A stretch of DNA of 64,000 nt. Source: Enoplosus armatus. Taxonomy: Eukaryota > Chordata > Actinopteri > Centrarchiformes > Enoplosidae. The first letter of the stretch is position 1; each line of letters opens with the position of its first letter. The stretch spans positions 8,183,057 to 8,247,056 of the forward strand of contig NC_092181.1 in the NCBI RefSeq assembly GCF_043641665.1, written 5' to 3'. Under the pieces are notes generated by a model. It was given only the letters and a program-made list of their open reading frames with translations. It did not search any database and was not told the DNA's origin. Positions 24,401-36,283 of this stretch are shown here, in pieces. The translations under genes and the position numbers were made by a program.

Positions 24401-25990
24401 TCAACATCTGTTACTTCGACTGTAAATCAAAGTTTGCCGCTGCTTGTACTCCGGTTATTTTCAGATCTGCGCTTAAAATTTGATTCTCTCGCCTCATACT
24501 AGCTTTTTCTCAACTTTTTTTTCTTTTAGTTTTTCCCCTGGCCTGCCATTTCTGTCTGTCATTTTTCTTTTTTTCTGAATATCTCGTGTCTTACGTAAAA
24601 GCAACCTTGAATAACCCTGTGTATGAAATGTGCAGTTCAAACGCCGCCTGTTCTTGCTGCCGCTTACACTGGGAAACCTCAGGAAACTGGAGACAGCGAT
24701 GACAGAAAAGTGGAAGAGCTGCAGTGGCAGCTGAGGCAATATGAGGACGTAGACTGTGGCTGATTCGTCTTGAAAGGTGTAACTATCAGCTAACAAGCTC
24801 AACAAGGGTCCGCATGATTCACTGATCGGATTGATGAGGGGAAGTGAGCACGGGGGAGGTAAATAAAAATGAACATGATGTTTTAGACTATGGAATATGG
24901 GAAGTAGGGGACACCCGCCCCCCCCCCCCCCCCCAGAGGCAGACAGAAAGCGTACTGATAACGTGGGTTCAAGGTGAGCACCAAGACGCTGTATTACTCA
25001 AACAACACTCCCATAACAATATTGTTTGTTTGGGTTCACTAGAACTAACATTGATGATTTTGGCTAACTGGGTTTCATGAAGCTGGTTATCACCTGTGTC
25101 TATGTTAACAACAGGGGGGGGGGGGGGGGTTCCAGCTACGAGCGGAAGAGGCTACATTACAAGCCACACAATCAGATCCATGAATTGTATTGTTAAGTAC
25201 TGAGATGAGATAAAAAAAACAGGTCAGGTGATAGTACCCATGGCGATAAAAATTGATATTCAACAAAGGGAAATGTGAATATAATCACATAAGTAGCGTA
25301 ACATAATAAGAAGCTTTGGAAAAAACAGAAATAATTATGATTACAAATAGGAGCGAGTGCAGGCAGAGCCACCAGATGAGCAACACTGACCATTAGTGCC
25401 TTATTTTAATGTGCAGATGGTCATTGTAGAAAATGTTAGGGAGACCATAAAAAAAAGGAAATATGGGCAGCATTTTGTGCTGCTCTGCTTACTGTGTTTT
25501 TGTTTGTTTGTTTTTATCACTGCTTTCTGTTTGTCACCATGACCCTGACCAGATAAACAACCAGCTGCTCTAAATCCGATATTATTCATTCAGCCAAAAA
25601 ATCTCTAGTCGTAGCCCATTAACGTAACTGGGCTGAGAACAGTTTGTGCACTCTGCTTGCCGCTCTCTGTGTCACCAAGACCCCGAACCAGGTAAGATGC
25701 CGAACGGGCTCCGCGGTTCAAAGCGTTCCGAACCTATGGTGGTTGCAGGGGGGAGGCACAGAATTTGCCTCGGATGCCACGTGACTCGTTTTGGACAGAA
25801 ACATAGTGATTAACGCTAAACAAGAAGAACCTGACTGTGTGGTTGTTGCGGATGTCGTCCGCATGCGTCTGATGAGTTGGCCTTCACTGCTTGTGGCAGT
25901 CTGCATCGCTCATTGGAACCAGAAATATCCCTCGTTGAAGGCGAAGTCAGCGGTAACCACGTCTGAGTGTGTGAAACCTGTCGATAAAGT
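18471..25990. other. long non-coding interval with several poly-G/C tracts
   Basis: No exon is supported. It contains homopolymers C18 (20531-20548), G12 (22618-22629), G24 (23028-23051), C17 (24918-24934) and G16 (25114-25129). The part 21420-21775 has a loose direct repeat. The stretch 20330-20470 has words common in fish repeats ('ggtcacaccagc', 'acgcgtttacgcg'), but I cannot assign it to a family. Confidence 0.45.
23028..23051 (+). repeat. poly-G homopolymer (24 G), longest in the window
   Basis: A pure G24 tract after a purine-rich lead-in ('aagaaaaggagacgagagga'). It is long enough to be length-polymorphic and hard to sequence. Confidence 0.9.
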
Positions 25991-26110
25991 AGGGCTGCGG
26001 CTAATAATTGTTGTCATTACCAATGAATCCGCCAATAATTGTGTTCAATGACTTAAGTAGTCTTTTGTAAAATGTCACAAAATAGGGAAATGGCAACCAC
26101 GTGTTCTGTA
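25991..26110 (+). repeat. dispersed fish repeat ('AGGGCTGCAACTAATGATTATT' family) copy
   Basis: The run 'agggctgcggctaataattg', 'ttgtcattaccaatgaatc', 'gtcttttgtaaaatgtcac' and 'aaaatagggaaatggcaa' follows, with changes, the order of a hAT-like repeat common in percomorph genomes. It is diverged and its far end is lost. Identification is from motif memory only. Confidence 0.55.
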
Positions 26111-27895
26111 GAGTATCCTAAGTAACCAGGACAATTATTTTTTAAAGCTTTTTAAAGCTGCATTATTGTTGTTGTTGTTTTTTCCACTTAGGGGCAGCAC
26201 AACAAGCTGTGAAGGCAATACTGACACATTATCATTTTATAAAGTTGAAATGAGGCTCACTAGAGCAGAGTTGTGGGCTGGAGCGCCAAAACAACGAGCT
26301 GAAATGGGCTGAAAGGGCTCTGCAGCATTAAACGTCTTTTATTTCAGCTTTGAGACAAAATAAATCTGCATCTAAACCATTACCATATTATGCATGGCTA
26401 TAAAGCACTGCAGGTGAGTGGCCACGTGTATTTTGGGAAACAGCGTTTGTCGTCTAACTTTTTTTTGTCCATCTACAGTAGCTGCCAGCACGAAAACGGT
26501 GTCTCCTTCAGTGGTTTGAGTGTTCAGCCATGTTGGCGGCCTCTTGACAGCCGTTTGGCAGCAGTGTCTTTTTAAAGGGTAGCTGGCAATGATCTTAAAA
26601 GTACAATGCGGGACTCAGTTAAATACATGATTTATCACATCACCAGTGTCGTGGTCTAACCTCCATTCCCCGCCTGCTCACGAAAACAACGCCTGTGGAA
26701 GCTCGAGGTCTCTGTGTGACCGTATCACATCTTAAGGACTGCGGTGGTCCTTAAGTGCATGTGATGTGAATGATATTTCAATTACAGTACAAGCTTATCT
26801 TCCCCTTTGCAATTGCATCTCATAATAGTCTATTATCCGCGGCTTTTCATGCTTGATTATTAAATAGGATTTCAAGGCTCTGCAGGAGTTTGCCAGCAGC
26901 AACAAATGAGGCAGAGAATTGATTTCTTATTGAGCAGAGAAAACACCCTCCCTCCTCGAGCCCACTGAGCGCGATTACACTCTCGGATATACGTGACAAC
27001 TTCATCCGATGCTGTCATATTTCATTGGGGTTGTTTTCCCATAAGAAACGGAGAAATGGCGAGGCGGACTTGCCCTCTGTAGGCTTCGCGATGCAGCGGC
27101 GAACGCCGGTCTCTGTGGGGAAAAGAGCTAACCGCAGCGGTGAAAGCAGAGGGCTTTACTGCTGAATTATGGGTCCCTTAGGCCCAGAGCTTTCATTGTA
27201 GCCTTTATGACACTCCATATAGGCTGGCACCCAGCTTATGTGCATTTGTTCTCACACACCCACCCACACGATCGGACGTAGCAGCAGGGCATACGCTGAC
27301 ACAGGCACTCGCCTATGTGTTTTCTCATTCATGCGCACGCATTCACCGACAAAGTCACGGGCCCTGCTGTGTCTGTGCAGCACGATGTAATGATTTCCGC
27401 GCACTGGCCTGCTGTGAACTGTATATGAGTGTGGATACATAAGCGCTGTGGAGGAAACACTGTGTAGCTTCTTGTTATTAGAGAAGCCTGCCTCCCCCCC
27501 CCCCCCATCCACGCGTGGACAACGCAAGTGGAAAAGAGTTCGGCACGTTTGGTGCTTTTTGGATTTCTGTCACGTCGAGCTGGGACGGAGCAAGAGGGAT
27601 TGTGTGTAGATGATTCAAACTTGTCTCCGGGAAAAAAAAAAGAAATGCGTTAGAACAGCAATTTGCAACAGCAAATATGTTTTAAGGGAAACATAACGCC
27701 GCTCGGATTTCCAACAGATGAAGCGTGTCCTTAATAATACACAACAGAATATAATAATGAACAATGCTCTTCATGAACGTATCTGTAAAACATTAATCGA
27801 TGAACGCATTTCATTTGTTTTTTCCTGCTAGATTCGCTCGTTTTAGGGCATAATTAAACAAAAAAATAAGATGCAGTATAATGTTTTATTTAGGT
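26111..27895. other. non-coding stretch with hairpin, no gene
   Basis: Apart from the hairpin, I see a C13 run at 27494-27506 and nothing that reads as an exon or a known repeat. The block 26750-27010 is unusually free of simple repeats. Confidence 0.4.
26724..26765. other. strong hairpin: 16 paired bases, 7-nt loop
   Basis: CTTAAGGAC (26731-26739) pairs with GTCCTTAAG (26747-26755) around a 7-nt loop. Immediately outside, ATCACAT (26724-26730) pairs with ATGTGAT (26759-26765), leaving a 3-nt bulge (TGC) on one arm. It lies in composition-balanced non-repetitive DNA (26640-27010) that could be a conserved element. It could be a cruciform, an RNA hairpin or paired factor sites; the sequence does not say which. 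Confidence 0.7.
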
Positions 27896-28105
27896 AGCTT
27901 TAGTGGTGCTGGTAGGCAGATTCCGTTACCTTCAGACAGAGCCAGGCAAGCTGTTTCCCTGTTTTATTAGCCTATTGTGAAGCACTATACTAAATAAACT
28001 TTACTTGCCCCTTCCAGTCTTCATGCTAAGCCGTGCAGCTCTTAGCTGTAGCTTCATATTTATTGTACATATTGTATAGTGGCATTGATCTTCTCGTCTG
28101 ACTAG
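27896..28105 (-). repeat. dispersed 'TTAGCTTAGCATAAAGACTGG' palindromic repeat, partial copy
   Basis: Words in order are 'agctttagtggtgctggtag', 'acagagccaggcaagctgtt', 'cagtcttcatgctaagc' and 'gctgtagcttcatatttat'. These are the reverse complement of the core seen at 33360-33440 and the same as the second half of the copy at 48200-48260. Confidence 0.65.
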
Positions 28106-29602
28106 AAATTCAAATTTTCAACTATTTTGTTAAGCAACTAATTCACCTTTTCAATATATTAACCAAACTATAATCTTTCCCTTGCCTAAATCACAGTGCT
28201 TAGTAGCCCAGTCTTTGTTGTACATACAAAGTCCTGAGTAACCCCTCCCTACAACTTGTGTGCGGGAGCACTTCATTGACTGGAAAATGTGAGCGAAATC
28301 CATTCAGCAATTACAAGTCTATTAAGGCTGGAACATGCTCCTCCGAGCTGCACGTAGGAGAACGTTGTATAACGTAGTTAGTTATGTAACGTACACCTTC
28401 GTAACATTTATGTTTTTTTCCTCCCCGGTTTTGAACCAATCAGCTTGCTCGATGCACGGGCTCCACATGACTGGTTAAGATTTGGCAGGCGTGTGTCACC
28501 CACAACAGAGACGTTTACAGGTATCTTTTTTTTTTTAAAAGGCAAAACCATTTAGTAGCGTACACAATTCATTTATAGAAGAAAGTGCCAAAAAAACAAG
28601 ACAGTTTTCATCGATCGGAAAAGCAACCAGTAATCGGATGAATGTCTAGTCTAATTAACAGCAATTAAGCGCCCGTTGGAAAGCTGTTAAACCTTGTTTA
28701 AGGAGACAAAAAAGTTCCTGAAACACCTCTGGGTGATGTTTGTTTTCCTCCTTTTAAACTGCTGGGGAGCATCTGAGGAGATATAGGAAGCGTAATTTGA
28801 AAGAAGAGATGGGTTTATCGTGCAGCAGTGAGCGTCGATACAACTCAGATAAAACAAGACAGCCAGAGCAGTGACGAAAAACATCCAGAGCTTCCATCAC
28901 AGGGAACTAATTCAGGCAGGTTTTGTGATTTGCAGCCTACAGAATGTCTGCAATCAATATTCAGGTCAAATATTCATGTTGTATGATGTGTCAGGGCTTA
29001 ATGATAATCCCCTGTGGAAGCTCGAGAGACGTTTTTGTGACGACAAAAAAATGAGGAAATCTCGCAATCAAGTTCCATGGAAATGTAATAAGTCAAAGGT
29101 TCAGTACAATTTTACAGTTTAGTTTATGTGACACTGAGATCTGTAAAAACAACAACTTTATTTTGAGACATGCAAGGCATCACGGATTTTCTTTCATCGC
29201 TTCCCGAAAATGCTGACTTTCTAGACATAAAAGATTTTCATTGGAGAAACAATATCTTCTCAGAGAGATATAAAATGGATTAGTAATGAAACCCCCCCCC
29301 CCCCCCCCCCCCGCAGCAAACAGACACCATCAACAGAAGCACGCTGCAAAACGATTCATTATGCAACACCTCATGTTGCTATCTTGATAACTCGGTTGAT
29401 TTGTCTTTTCTTTGCTCACCTGACAATGGCACGAAACGCTACCGCTCGATGCGATAATGTTTTGTACCACTGTGTGTGTGTGTGTGTGTGTGTGGCGGGG
29501 GCACGGATGGGGGGGGTGGTAGTTTGCAGTGCAGGTAATTGTCACTGAAATATGTGTGTAGGCCCGTGGCTAAACAGGGTCTATCAAGCCGGCGCCCCGG
29601 CG

Positions 29603-29653
29603 ATTGTTGTGCAGCACTATTGTTGCTCCATCTCTCATTCCCCTCTCAACAAT
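29603..29653. promoter_or_regulatory. cluster of three SOX-type ATTGTT/AACAAT motifs
   Basis: ATTGTT at 29603-29608 and 29619-29624 and AACAAT at 29648-29653 lie within 51 bp of single-copy-looking DNA. SOX HMG boxes bind this core. Function is inferred from motif spacing only; short motifs like this also occur by chance. Confidence 0.3.
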
Positions 29654-30465
29654 GGGATCTTCCCCTCCGCATTTTGCCACAGCGGTTGGAGGAGCCAACT
29701 TATCTCACATTCATCCACCCGACTGTCCCCGAATGCAAAAACCCTTTTAGCTTTATTCTGTTTGGCTCCTTTGGGAAAATTAATAACTGAAAGCATAATG
29801 TTCTCCGAGCGGAGCAGGACTGATTTAATGCCTCACCTCAGAATACCTTAGCATGCATATGTCTCTCTTACCCTCCTCCCCCTGTGCTCTCTCCTCCCTC
29901 CCTCCTTGCCTCCCCCGTGAGGCCTGAACTTAGTGTTTGTACAAGGCAGGGGGGCTTGAACTCGGAGCCCTGGTAAATGCTCCATGAGAGAGGATCAATT
30001 TTTCATGAATGAGTCCCTAGTGTGTTTTAAGAGGCGGGCAGGAGCGGGCAGGGTGGTCTTGCCTTCACCAGCCGATCGACAAAAGAAACACTGACGTCCC
30101 GCAAGACGACACAATGCAAATCCGTGAGGATTTTGTTCATGGCGGATCAGAAAAGATTTGACTTTTAAAGCTGCAGAAACAAAGTTTGAGGGGAAGGCGG
30201 CGAGGTAAATCATTACAGCTCTCCATCTCTGCTGACGTATTTTCTTACTTATTTCCATTAGCCAAACGCAGGGTTTGCTTCATTCAAACAAGACATGCAG
30301 CAGGCTGCGTATGCAGGATTTATTCAGGATAATTAGCACGGAATCGCTTTCGGTAAATCATAGCGTGTCGCACTTGTGGCCACACCCCAGTCATGTGATG
30401 TCACGGCGGGCGTTTGGGCTTTAGTACTGTAAATGATTAAATACACCTGCTGTCATTACCGATCA

Positions 30466-30590
30466 TAGACTGTAAAAAAAAAAAAAGACGTGGACGTAGC
30501 CAACCACATCCTGGTTTGTGGTTTGCCTACTACGTATTGAAGCCTTGAGTTGCGCTCTTTGGCCGTCGCCATCTTTGTATTTTTTTTTGG
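30466..30590 (+). repeat. fragment of 'CATAGACTGTA...GCCATCTTTG' fish MITE
   Basis: 'catagactgtaaaa' at the left, then 'gacgtggacgtagcc', 'ttgaagccttgagtt' and 'ggccgtcgccatctttg', follows the order of a MITE family related to the one at 40271-40771. The right end is lost in a poly-T tract. Confidence 0.5.
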
Positions 30591-32066
30591 CCATATCTCA
30601 ACAAAGACAACACGCACACCTACGTATGCCTATACTTTTTTTTTTTCCTCTTCCTTAACCCTTAACCCATGGCGTCCACTGCAGTGGACATTTATTTGGA
30701 AGACATTTTGAACCATTTAAGTTGTAGTGCAATGTTGCAGACACCAGGTGGTGAACCCTTAAAGTGTTGTCTACAACTCCATTTGATAATTATCTTTGCA
30801 TGTATTTGTCTATACAAAAGTTCCTTTTTATTATCAGACAGATAAAACAAATACTTTTCAATCAAATAAGTTAGAAATACTTTTAACCAGATATTACAAA
30901 TAGTTTTCTTGTACATTTGTTTATGTGACTGAAAATACGTGCCAAAGGGTATATATTCAGCCTATTGGGCCTATACGTAGATTCCGCCTTATTTTGTATG
31001 TTTTATTTAATATTATGAAATAATTTACACTTAAAAATATATGGGGGTTTTTCTTGTTCCACTGAATCACTTTTTATCCCGTTGTTACATGGTGTGGCAT
31101 GATTTTTTCACTTGTTTAAAAGGAATAACAAAAATGTATATAACTGTGATTTAATAGTTCACGCGTGAAGGAGCTGGGAGGATCTGTAATGTAAAAGTAT
31201 CTGACAAGAAAAAAAAACATTCCATTTAATTTCAGTTGGACCTTTTTTTTGTGGCAAGTGCAAGATTCCCACGTGTGTTTCATGGACACACTTGACTCAT
31301 GTTTTGACTTCAATGACAGCGAGTCGATAATGAGCGGCTAAGCGTTCACCGCCAGTGGTACCAAATAGTGCAACTGGTAGCAAAGCAGAAGTCTCATCAT
31401 CCCTCTTCTCTCAGCGAGGAGAACTCTGTGAAGTATCACTGTGGACACTTTAATGGACTTTTCAAGAGGGTCTTTTTAGTATTAATTTCACAGTTGCATA
31501 GCTACAAGAGGTTTTAATTTGTTCAGGCCAAACATGGTCTGTGCGAGTCTTTGACTCTGTGCTGTGAGATTGGAGAAAGTCCAGTTTGGTGGCTACACAG
31601 CCAATTGTCTGTGAAATACAGCATGCCTATTTCAAGCCAAATGATATTTCTCCCTTTTCATCAGCCGCAGTTTCAAAGCAATGAGGTCGCTGAGTGGCAC
31701 TGAAACCAATGAGGCATTAAAAACCAATACATTTTGGTATTGTTAAGCTCATGCCCTTATACTCTATGTTCAACGCGTCCTCTAACAATACATACACTTA
31801 GCGTGTAATATGCCAGGCTAGTGGGTTGCAACGCCCTCAGCATATATCCAGCATATCAAGACAATGGTGAGACTTCTTTGAGGGACCAGATCTGTCTCGG
31901 GGGTTGGCTGCCGCAGTCTTCTTTTAAATATCACTCACTGGAGCCGAACGGGCGAGAAAGAGCAATCACCCAGCTGATTAGATTAGTGGACGCGGGGCAG
32001 ATAAAGTGTTGGTCGGCTGATTGAGAGAAAACAAAATGCGGGCCAGGACCTGCTACTGCGGATCAC

Positions 32067-32134
32067 ATTAATTGTGTTTTAAGTCTCCCGGCCTGCAGCT
32101 TAGCTAACACTTCTTCCCAGGAAACACAATTAAT
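32067..32134. other. 13-bp perfect inverted repeat of ATTAATTGTGTTT
   Basis: ATTAATTGTGTTT at 32067-32079 is mirrored by AAACACAATTAAT at 32122-32134, with 42 bp between. Each arm contains TAATTG, a core bound by many homeodomain proteins. The surroundings (31800-32110) are repeat-free and include GATA and homeodomain-like words. Confidence 0.5.
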
Positions 32135-32179
32135 ATGGAATGTCTACTTGTTGCCCACCACATCCCAGCGTGCTCGGAA

Positions 32180-32182
<3 letters not shown>

Positions 32183-32227
<45 letters not shown>
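32183..32227 (+). repeat. (CA)22 microsatellite
   Basis: Uninterrupted CA dinucleotide tract. A (TG)n tract follows at 32663-32692. Confidence 0.95.
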
Positions 32228-32230
<3 letters not shown>

Positions 32231-32657
32231 GATAGCTCTGGGGGTGATTAGTGACGACGTTAGCTGCCTCCCAATGGATTATACCACGGTCCCCCATCTA
32301 CCGCGGAACGCGAGTCCTGAGGGCACAGCATTAATCAAATGCTCGTTGCTGATAGCCATCCTGTTAAAGTCTCTTACACCGTAATTGCACAGGACCGTGG
32401 TAATGCTTGTTGTGGCACTGCAGTTTAGTTCACCAACCCTCCTATTAAGGAAACAGTTTGTGTTGGAGTGATATGCACTTTTCAGCGGTTGGAGAGTCTA
32501 CGTCATATTTCCAGATGCAAACGGCTGCTTCTGCCCACTGTCACTGGACAGAGGGCTGTTCTGGACCGACTGAATGAAAAGAAGGGCATCGAGTGGGCTG
32601 ATTTTTTTTTTCTTCTTTTTTCTTTGTAATACAGTAGGAGTTGCGCGTTACAATGGT

Positions 32658-32696
<39 letters not shown>

Positions 32697-33291
32697 TGTG
32701 ATCGACTCAGTGTTGGAGAGGGATCAGTATCTCCCTGACAAGACTCCCGCCCGAGCTACACAGTGACGGACGACAGTGCAGAGAGCAGGAGTTTCTCAAA
32801 TTGGGCACCAGGGAGTTCTCGACCAATTAAGGGTGTGGTTGACCTATCAGTCAGGAAGCAGGCTTTAAATAGCTACTGTGGTCCGAGGTCGATGAGGTGG
32901 TCAGATAGGTTTTAGTTTAATGGGTTTATCATGTCAGAATAAATATTTTCTCTCTTGCTCTGGATTTCCAGCCTTTCTGTGCCAAGCAGTGAATTCCTGG
33001 ATTTTGGAATTGCGTTGACTTTTTTTTTTTTTTAAATTGTGTTTGCTTTTTCCTTTTCTAAATCAAAGGTCAGACATACCCGGGTGAGCGGAACATGTTT
33101 AGTTGATCTAAATCTTCATGAACGTAGATCCACCAGAGGAAAAAGGAGAGAGGCTGGAGGGAAGTAACAGACAGAACCGGAGTTTCTGGTGAGGGTGTCA
33201 TACTGTATGTTTGTGCAGAATAACATCCTTTAAGGCAAATGTGTGATTTTGAGACGGAACCAACTGAACTTGGCCCTCATGCTGATTGAAT

Positions 33292-33622
33292 TTAAAGGAA
33301 TAGTTTTGGGAAATGAGCATGTTCGTTTTCTTGCCAGAAGTTGGATGGAGAGGTATGTAATGTATTAATGTGCATTAAATATGGAGCCACAGCCAGCAGA
33401 CGATTAGCTTAGCTTAGCATAAAGATTGGAAACGGGGGGAAACGGATGGCCTTGCTAATTCATAATGAAGTGCAAAAACAAGAATTTCTTTCTCACTTTA
33501 AGCTACTTCAACCGTGTCTTGGACGTGGCCTCATATTTAAAGAACAGATATCAGAATTATGTCGATGGTCCTTTCTAAAAAATTCAATGAAAATGAAGTG
33601 TATTTCCCAAAATGTCAGACCT
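33292..33622 (+). repeat. dispersed 'TTAGCTTAGCTTAGCATAAAG' palindromic repeat, internally deleted copy
   Basis: The left end 'taaaggaatagttttgggaa' is followed by 'cttgccagaagttggatgga', 'gccacagccagcagacg' and 'ttagcttagcttagcataaa'. The right end, near 33595-33622, reads 'gtatttcccaaaatgtcag', the inverted counterpart of the family's left end. The family is one of the commonest in percomorphs and has inverted ends but no coding capacity. Confidence 0.7.
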
Positions 33623-35784
33623 CATCCAGGTTGTTGAAACACATTCTTGTTGACAGCTGCTGGCTTTGGGTGTGGCGTGAACAGGTCTTAAGGAGTTGCT
33701 TCTTCAAACACTTTTCCTGGACTTTAAATATCATGTATATCATGTGTAGACGCTGACCGGTTGCCCTTTCCACGCTCGACTTCACCTTCATCTCTCCCTC
33801 TTCTCATCCCTGCTCATTAAAACCTTCCCCCCGTTGCACCGGTTCCTCCCCATTAGCTGTCACGCTGGCCTCTGGAACTTTCTCAACTCAGACTCTTGAG
33901 TTCGTCCTCCCCCTCCCCCTTGTCACTTCATTTTTTTCTTTTTTCTTTTTCAACTTAGTTCCTCCCTAACTGTCTCCTGTATTACCCTCCTTTCACAGGA
34001 GACTCGCACATCCTCCTGTACCAGTTTTAATTCTTCTTGATCTCGGGGCTGTCTCCCTCTAATTCTCTGGCAGACTTCAGTGCCCGCAGGACAGCTTCAC
34101 ATGGACTTCGTTTCACACCGAAGTGGAATTTTGTCAGCTTTTTGGATCCTTTAATGTAACATTTGTGCTGCGGTGCATCTTCCCTTTTCATGGAAACTTT
34201 TGTTCTCTACACCGGCCTCTGGGCACCTGATGATGTAGTCTGTAACAAAATAAAAATGGGAATTTGACAAGGCAAAATATTGTCATTTTGTCGTTGGAGT
34301 GTCAACGCTCAAAAAAAGAAATTAAATGCCCACAATATTACATTTTTAAAGCTTTTGATATAGAAGTAAAACACTTTTTTTCCAGTCTTTCTTGCACTGT
34401 CTTGCATGCTGATGTCAAGAGTGAGATCTGCCTTCGCTCCGAGTAGGAAATGAAAGGTTTATGACACCAGGTTTAAAGCAAAGGTTTTTAAAGAGAGGAT
34501 AGAGAAATGGGCGGTTGTGCACGGTAGTTTTCCACCGTTTCAAACCACATTGCCACATTAAAGATTCAGTGTAGTGATACTGAGAGACAAGACACATTTT
34601 CCGTTTCAGAGCCGTGTTCAGTAACAAAAGTGAAGACTGCAGTGTGTGTCTGTGCACGTGCATACTCCAGTGCATACTGATTATTTCCATGTTGCAGTGC
34701 GGCGTCGGGAAAATAATGAATAAAAAGAAAAAGAAATCTGACATTTAACTGTTATTACGTCAAACAGCTGTTTTTGCCTTGACCACGGGGATGAATGGCT
34801 GATGGCCGCATTCACAGAGCCCTTTCAATCGGAGCGCTTTGCAAGGTTTCCGTGGACGGCGCCTCCTGAGCCACAGCAGCTCCTGTAAGTGCGAGCCGCC
34901 CCGTCACTCTCCTTGTGGTTAAGTCCCGCCGTCTGACGCCTGATGCCATACTACACTGGTCACACTGACACAAACAAACGCTGAAAGCTCCCTCAGAAGT
35001 GCAGGAAGCCCATCAAACGGTCTCAAGTGAGACAATTATAAGTTCTATCCACAATGTGCCGCCTGTCCGATAGCGTACCGCGTCAAGCCCCGGGTAGCCT
35101 GTGATTGTGCATCACACCCTCAAACACACCTTGCGCCGCTGAATAACTAACCATCTGATGTGAGATGACATTTTTTAGATAAGAACAAATGGGTCCTGGC
35201 CCCCTTTTTTTCTTTTCCGTCCACGGCCCTCTCGCTAAACAGTCTAAAGTGCTAAGGGGTTATTTCCAGTGGCCGCCGTGCGCTTTGAACGGGAGTGGCA
35301 AAAAGGTTAATGAATTCAACACTGTAAGCCGCGACTCCCCTTACAGTGGGCACAGCGAGAGGCGGCGGGCGCAGGGGGGCTTCACTCAGCATGCTGATGA
35401 GGGCGCAGCAGTAAAGGAGAGTGTCGCTGCCCCCTGAAGGTCGAGATCGGCAGGTGCAAGGCTTGTGTGAGGGGGGCCAGGCAAAGGCAGGCTGGGGAGA
35501 TGTCAGATTTCATTTCAGCAACATTTCTATTATTAGATTATCTCTCTAGAATTCCTGATTGATTTTTTTTTTTTTTTATTGATATTTTTTTTTTGGGAGT
35601 GAAAAATAGCTTGAAATGTTAGCCTTCAGCTGGAGCAGAACACATTATTTCCCTTTGCTTCCTTGGAGAGGTATCACACGTTGAAGCTTTTACAATTATG
35701 GATATTATTTGTGAATCAGAAGCAGCCTGGGGGCAATTCTAGGCATATTTTTATTTTTTTTTTAACTTTTTCCTTGTCTCCAGC
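33623..35784. other. non-coding stretch, nothing recognised
   Basis: A pyrimidine-rich tract occupies 33760-34110. No exon or named repeat is supported. Confidence 0.4.
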
Positions 35785-35910
35785 TAGTGCTGAAACAATT
35801 AGTGGATGAACTGATTGTCACCTAACACAAGTTTATTAATTATTCATTTAGTCCCAGCTTCTCAAACACGAGGATTTGCTGCTTATCTTCGCTTCAGATC
35901 AGAATAAAGC
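35785..35910 (+). repeat. dispersed fish repeat ('AGTGCTGAAACAATTAGT' family) copy
   Basis: 'agctagtgctgaaacaatta', then 'ttaattattcatttagtcc', then 'cagcttctcaaacacgagga' and 'tttgctgcttatctt' match in order a common percomorph hAT-like repeat. Only the left part is present. Confidence 0.55.
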
Positions 35911-36247
35911 AAAAGCCAAAGGATCTTTGAAGACTTAACTTCGGGTTCCATAGAGGTGTGAAGCACATTGGTTGTCGTTCTCTATTGCATTATTTCTGCA
36001 GCAAAGAGATCACCGGTAATTGCGCGGCCTTATTCGTGACATTGCAGCGTTTGGGAACAGGCAGAGTGAACACTGCTGCATTGTAAGATCACACTCCACC
36101 CTCTGCCTAGTAATCTTGTCAGTAAGCAGCAGCACATGCAAATTCACCAACAAGCAGAGGAAGATAAAGAGAAAAGGAGAGGCTTAGAGAGAGAGAGAAG
36201 GGGGGGGGGGTAGTTTAAATTTGCCACTGTGTTTCTGTGTGCACAAA

Positions 36248-36283
<36 letters not shown>

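Larger units (their letters stand above)
28106..33291. other. non-coding interval with possible regulatory blocks
   Basis: No exon is supported. It contains a C21 run (29292-29312), (TG)n at 29471-29494, a cluster of three SOX-type motifs at 29603-29653, a repeat fragment near 30466, a (CA)22 tract at 32183-32227, an inverted homeodomain-type repeat at 32067-32134 and (TG)n at 32663-32692. Confidence 0.45.
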
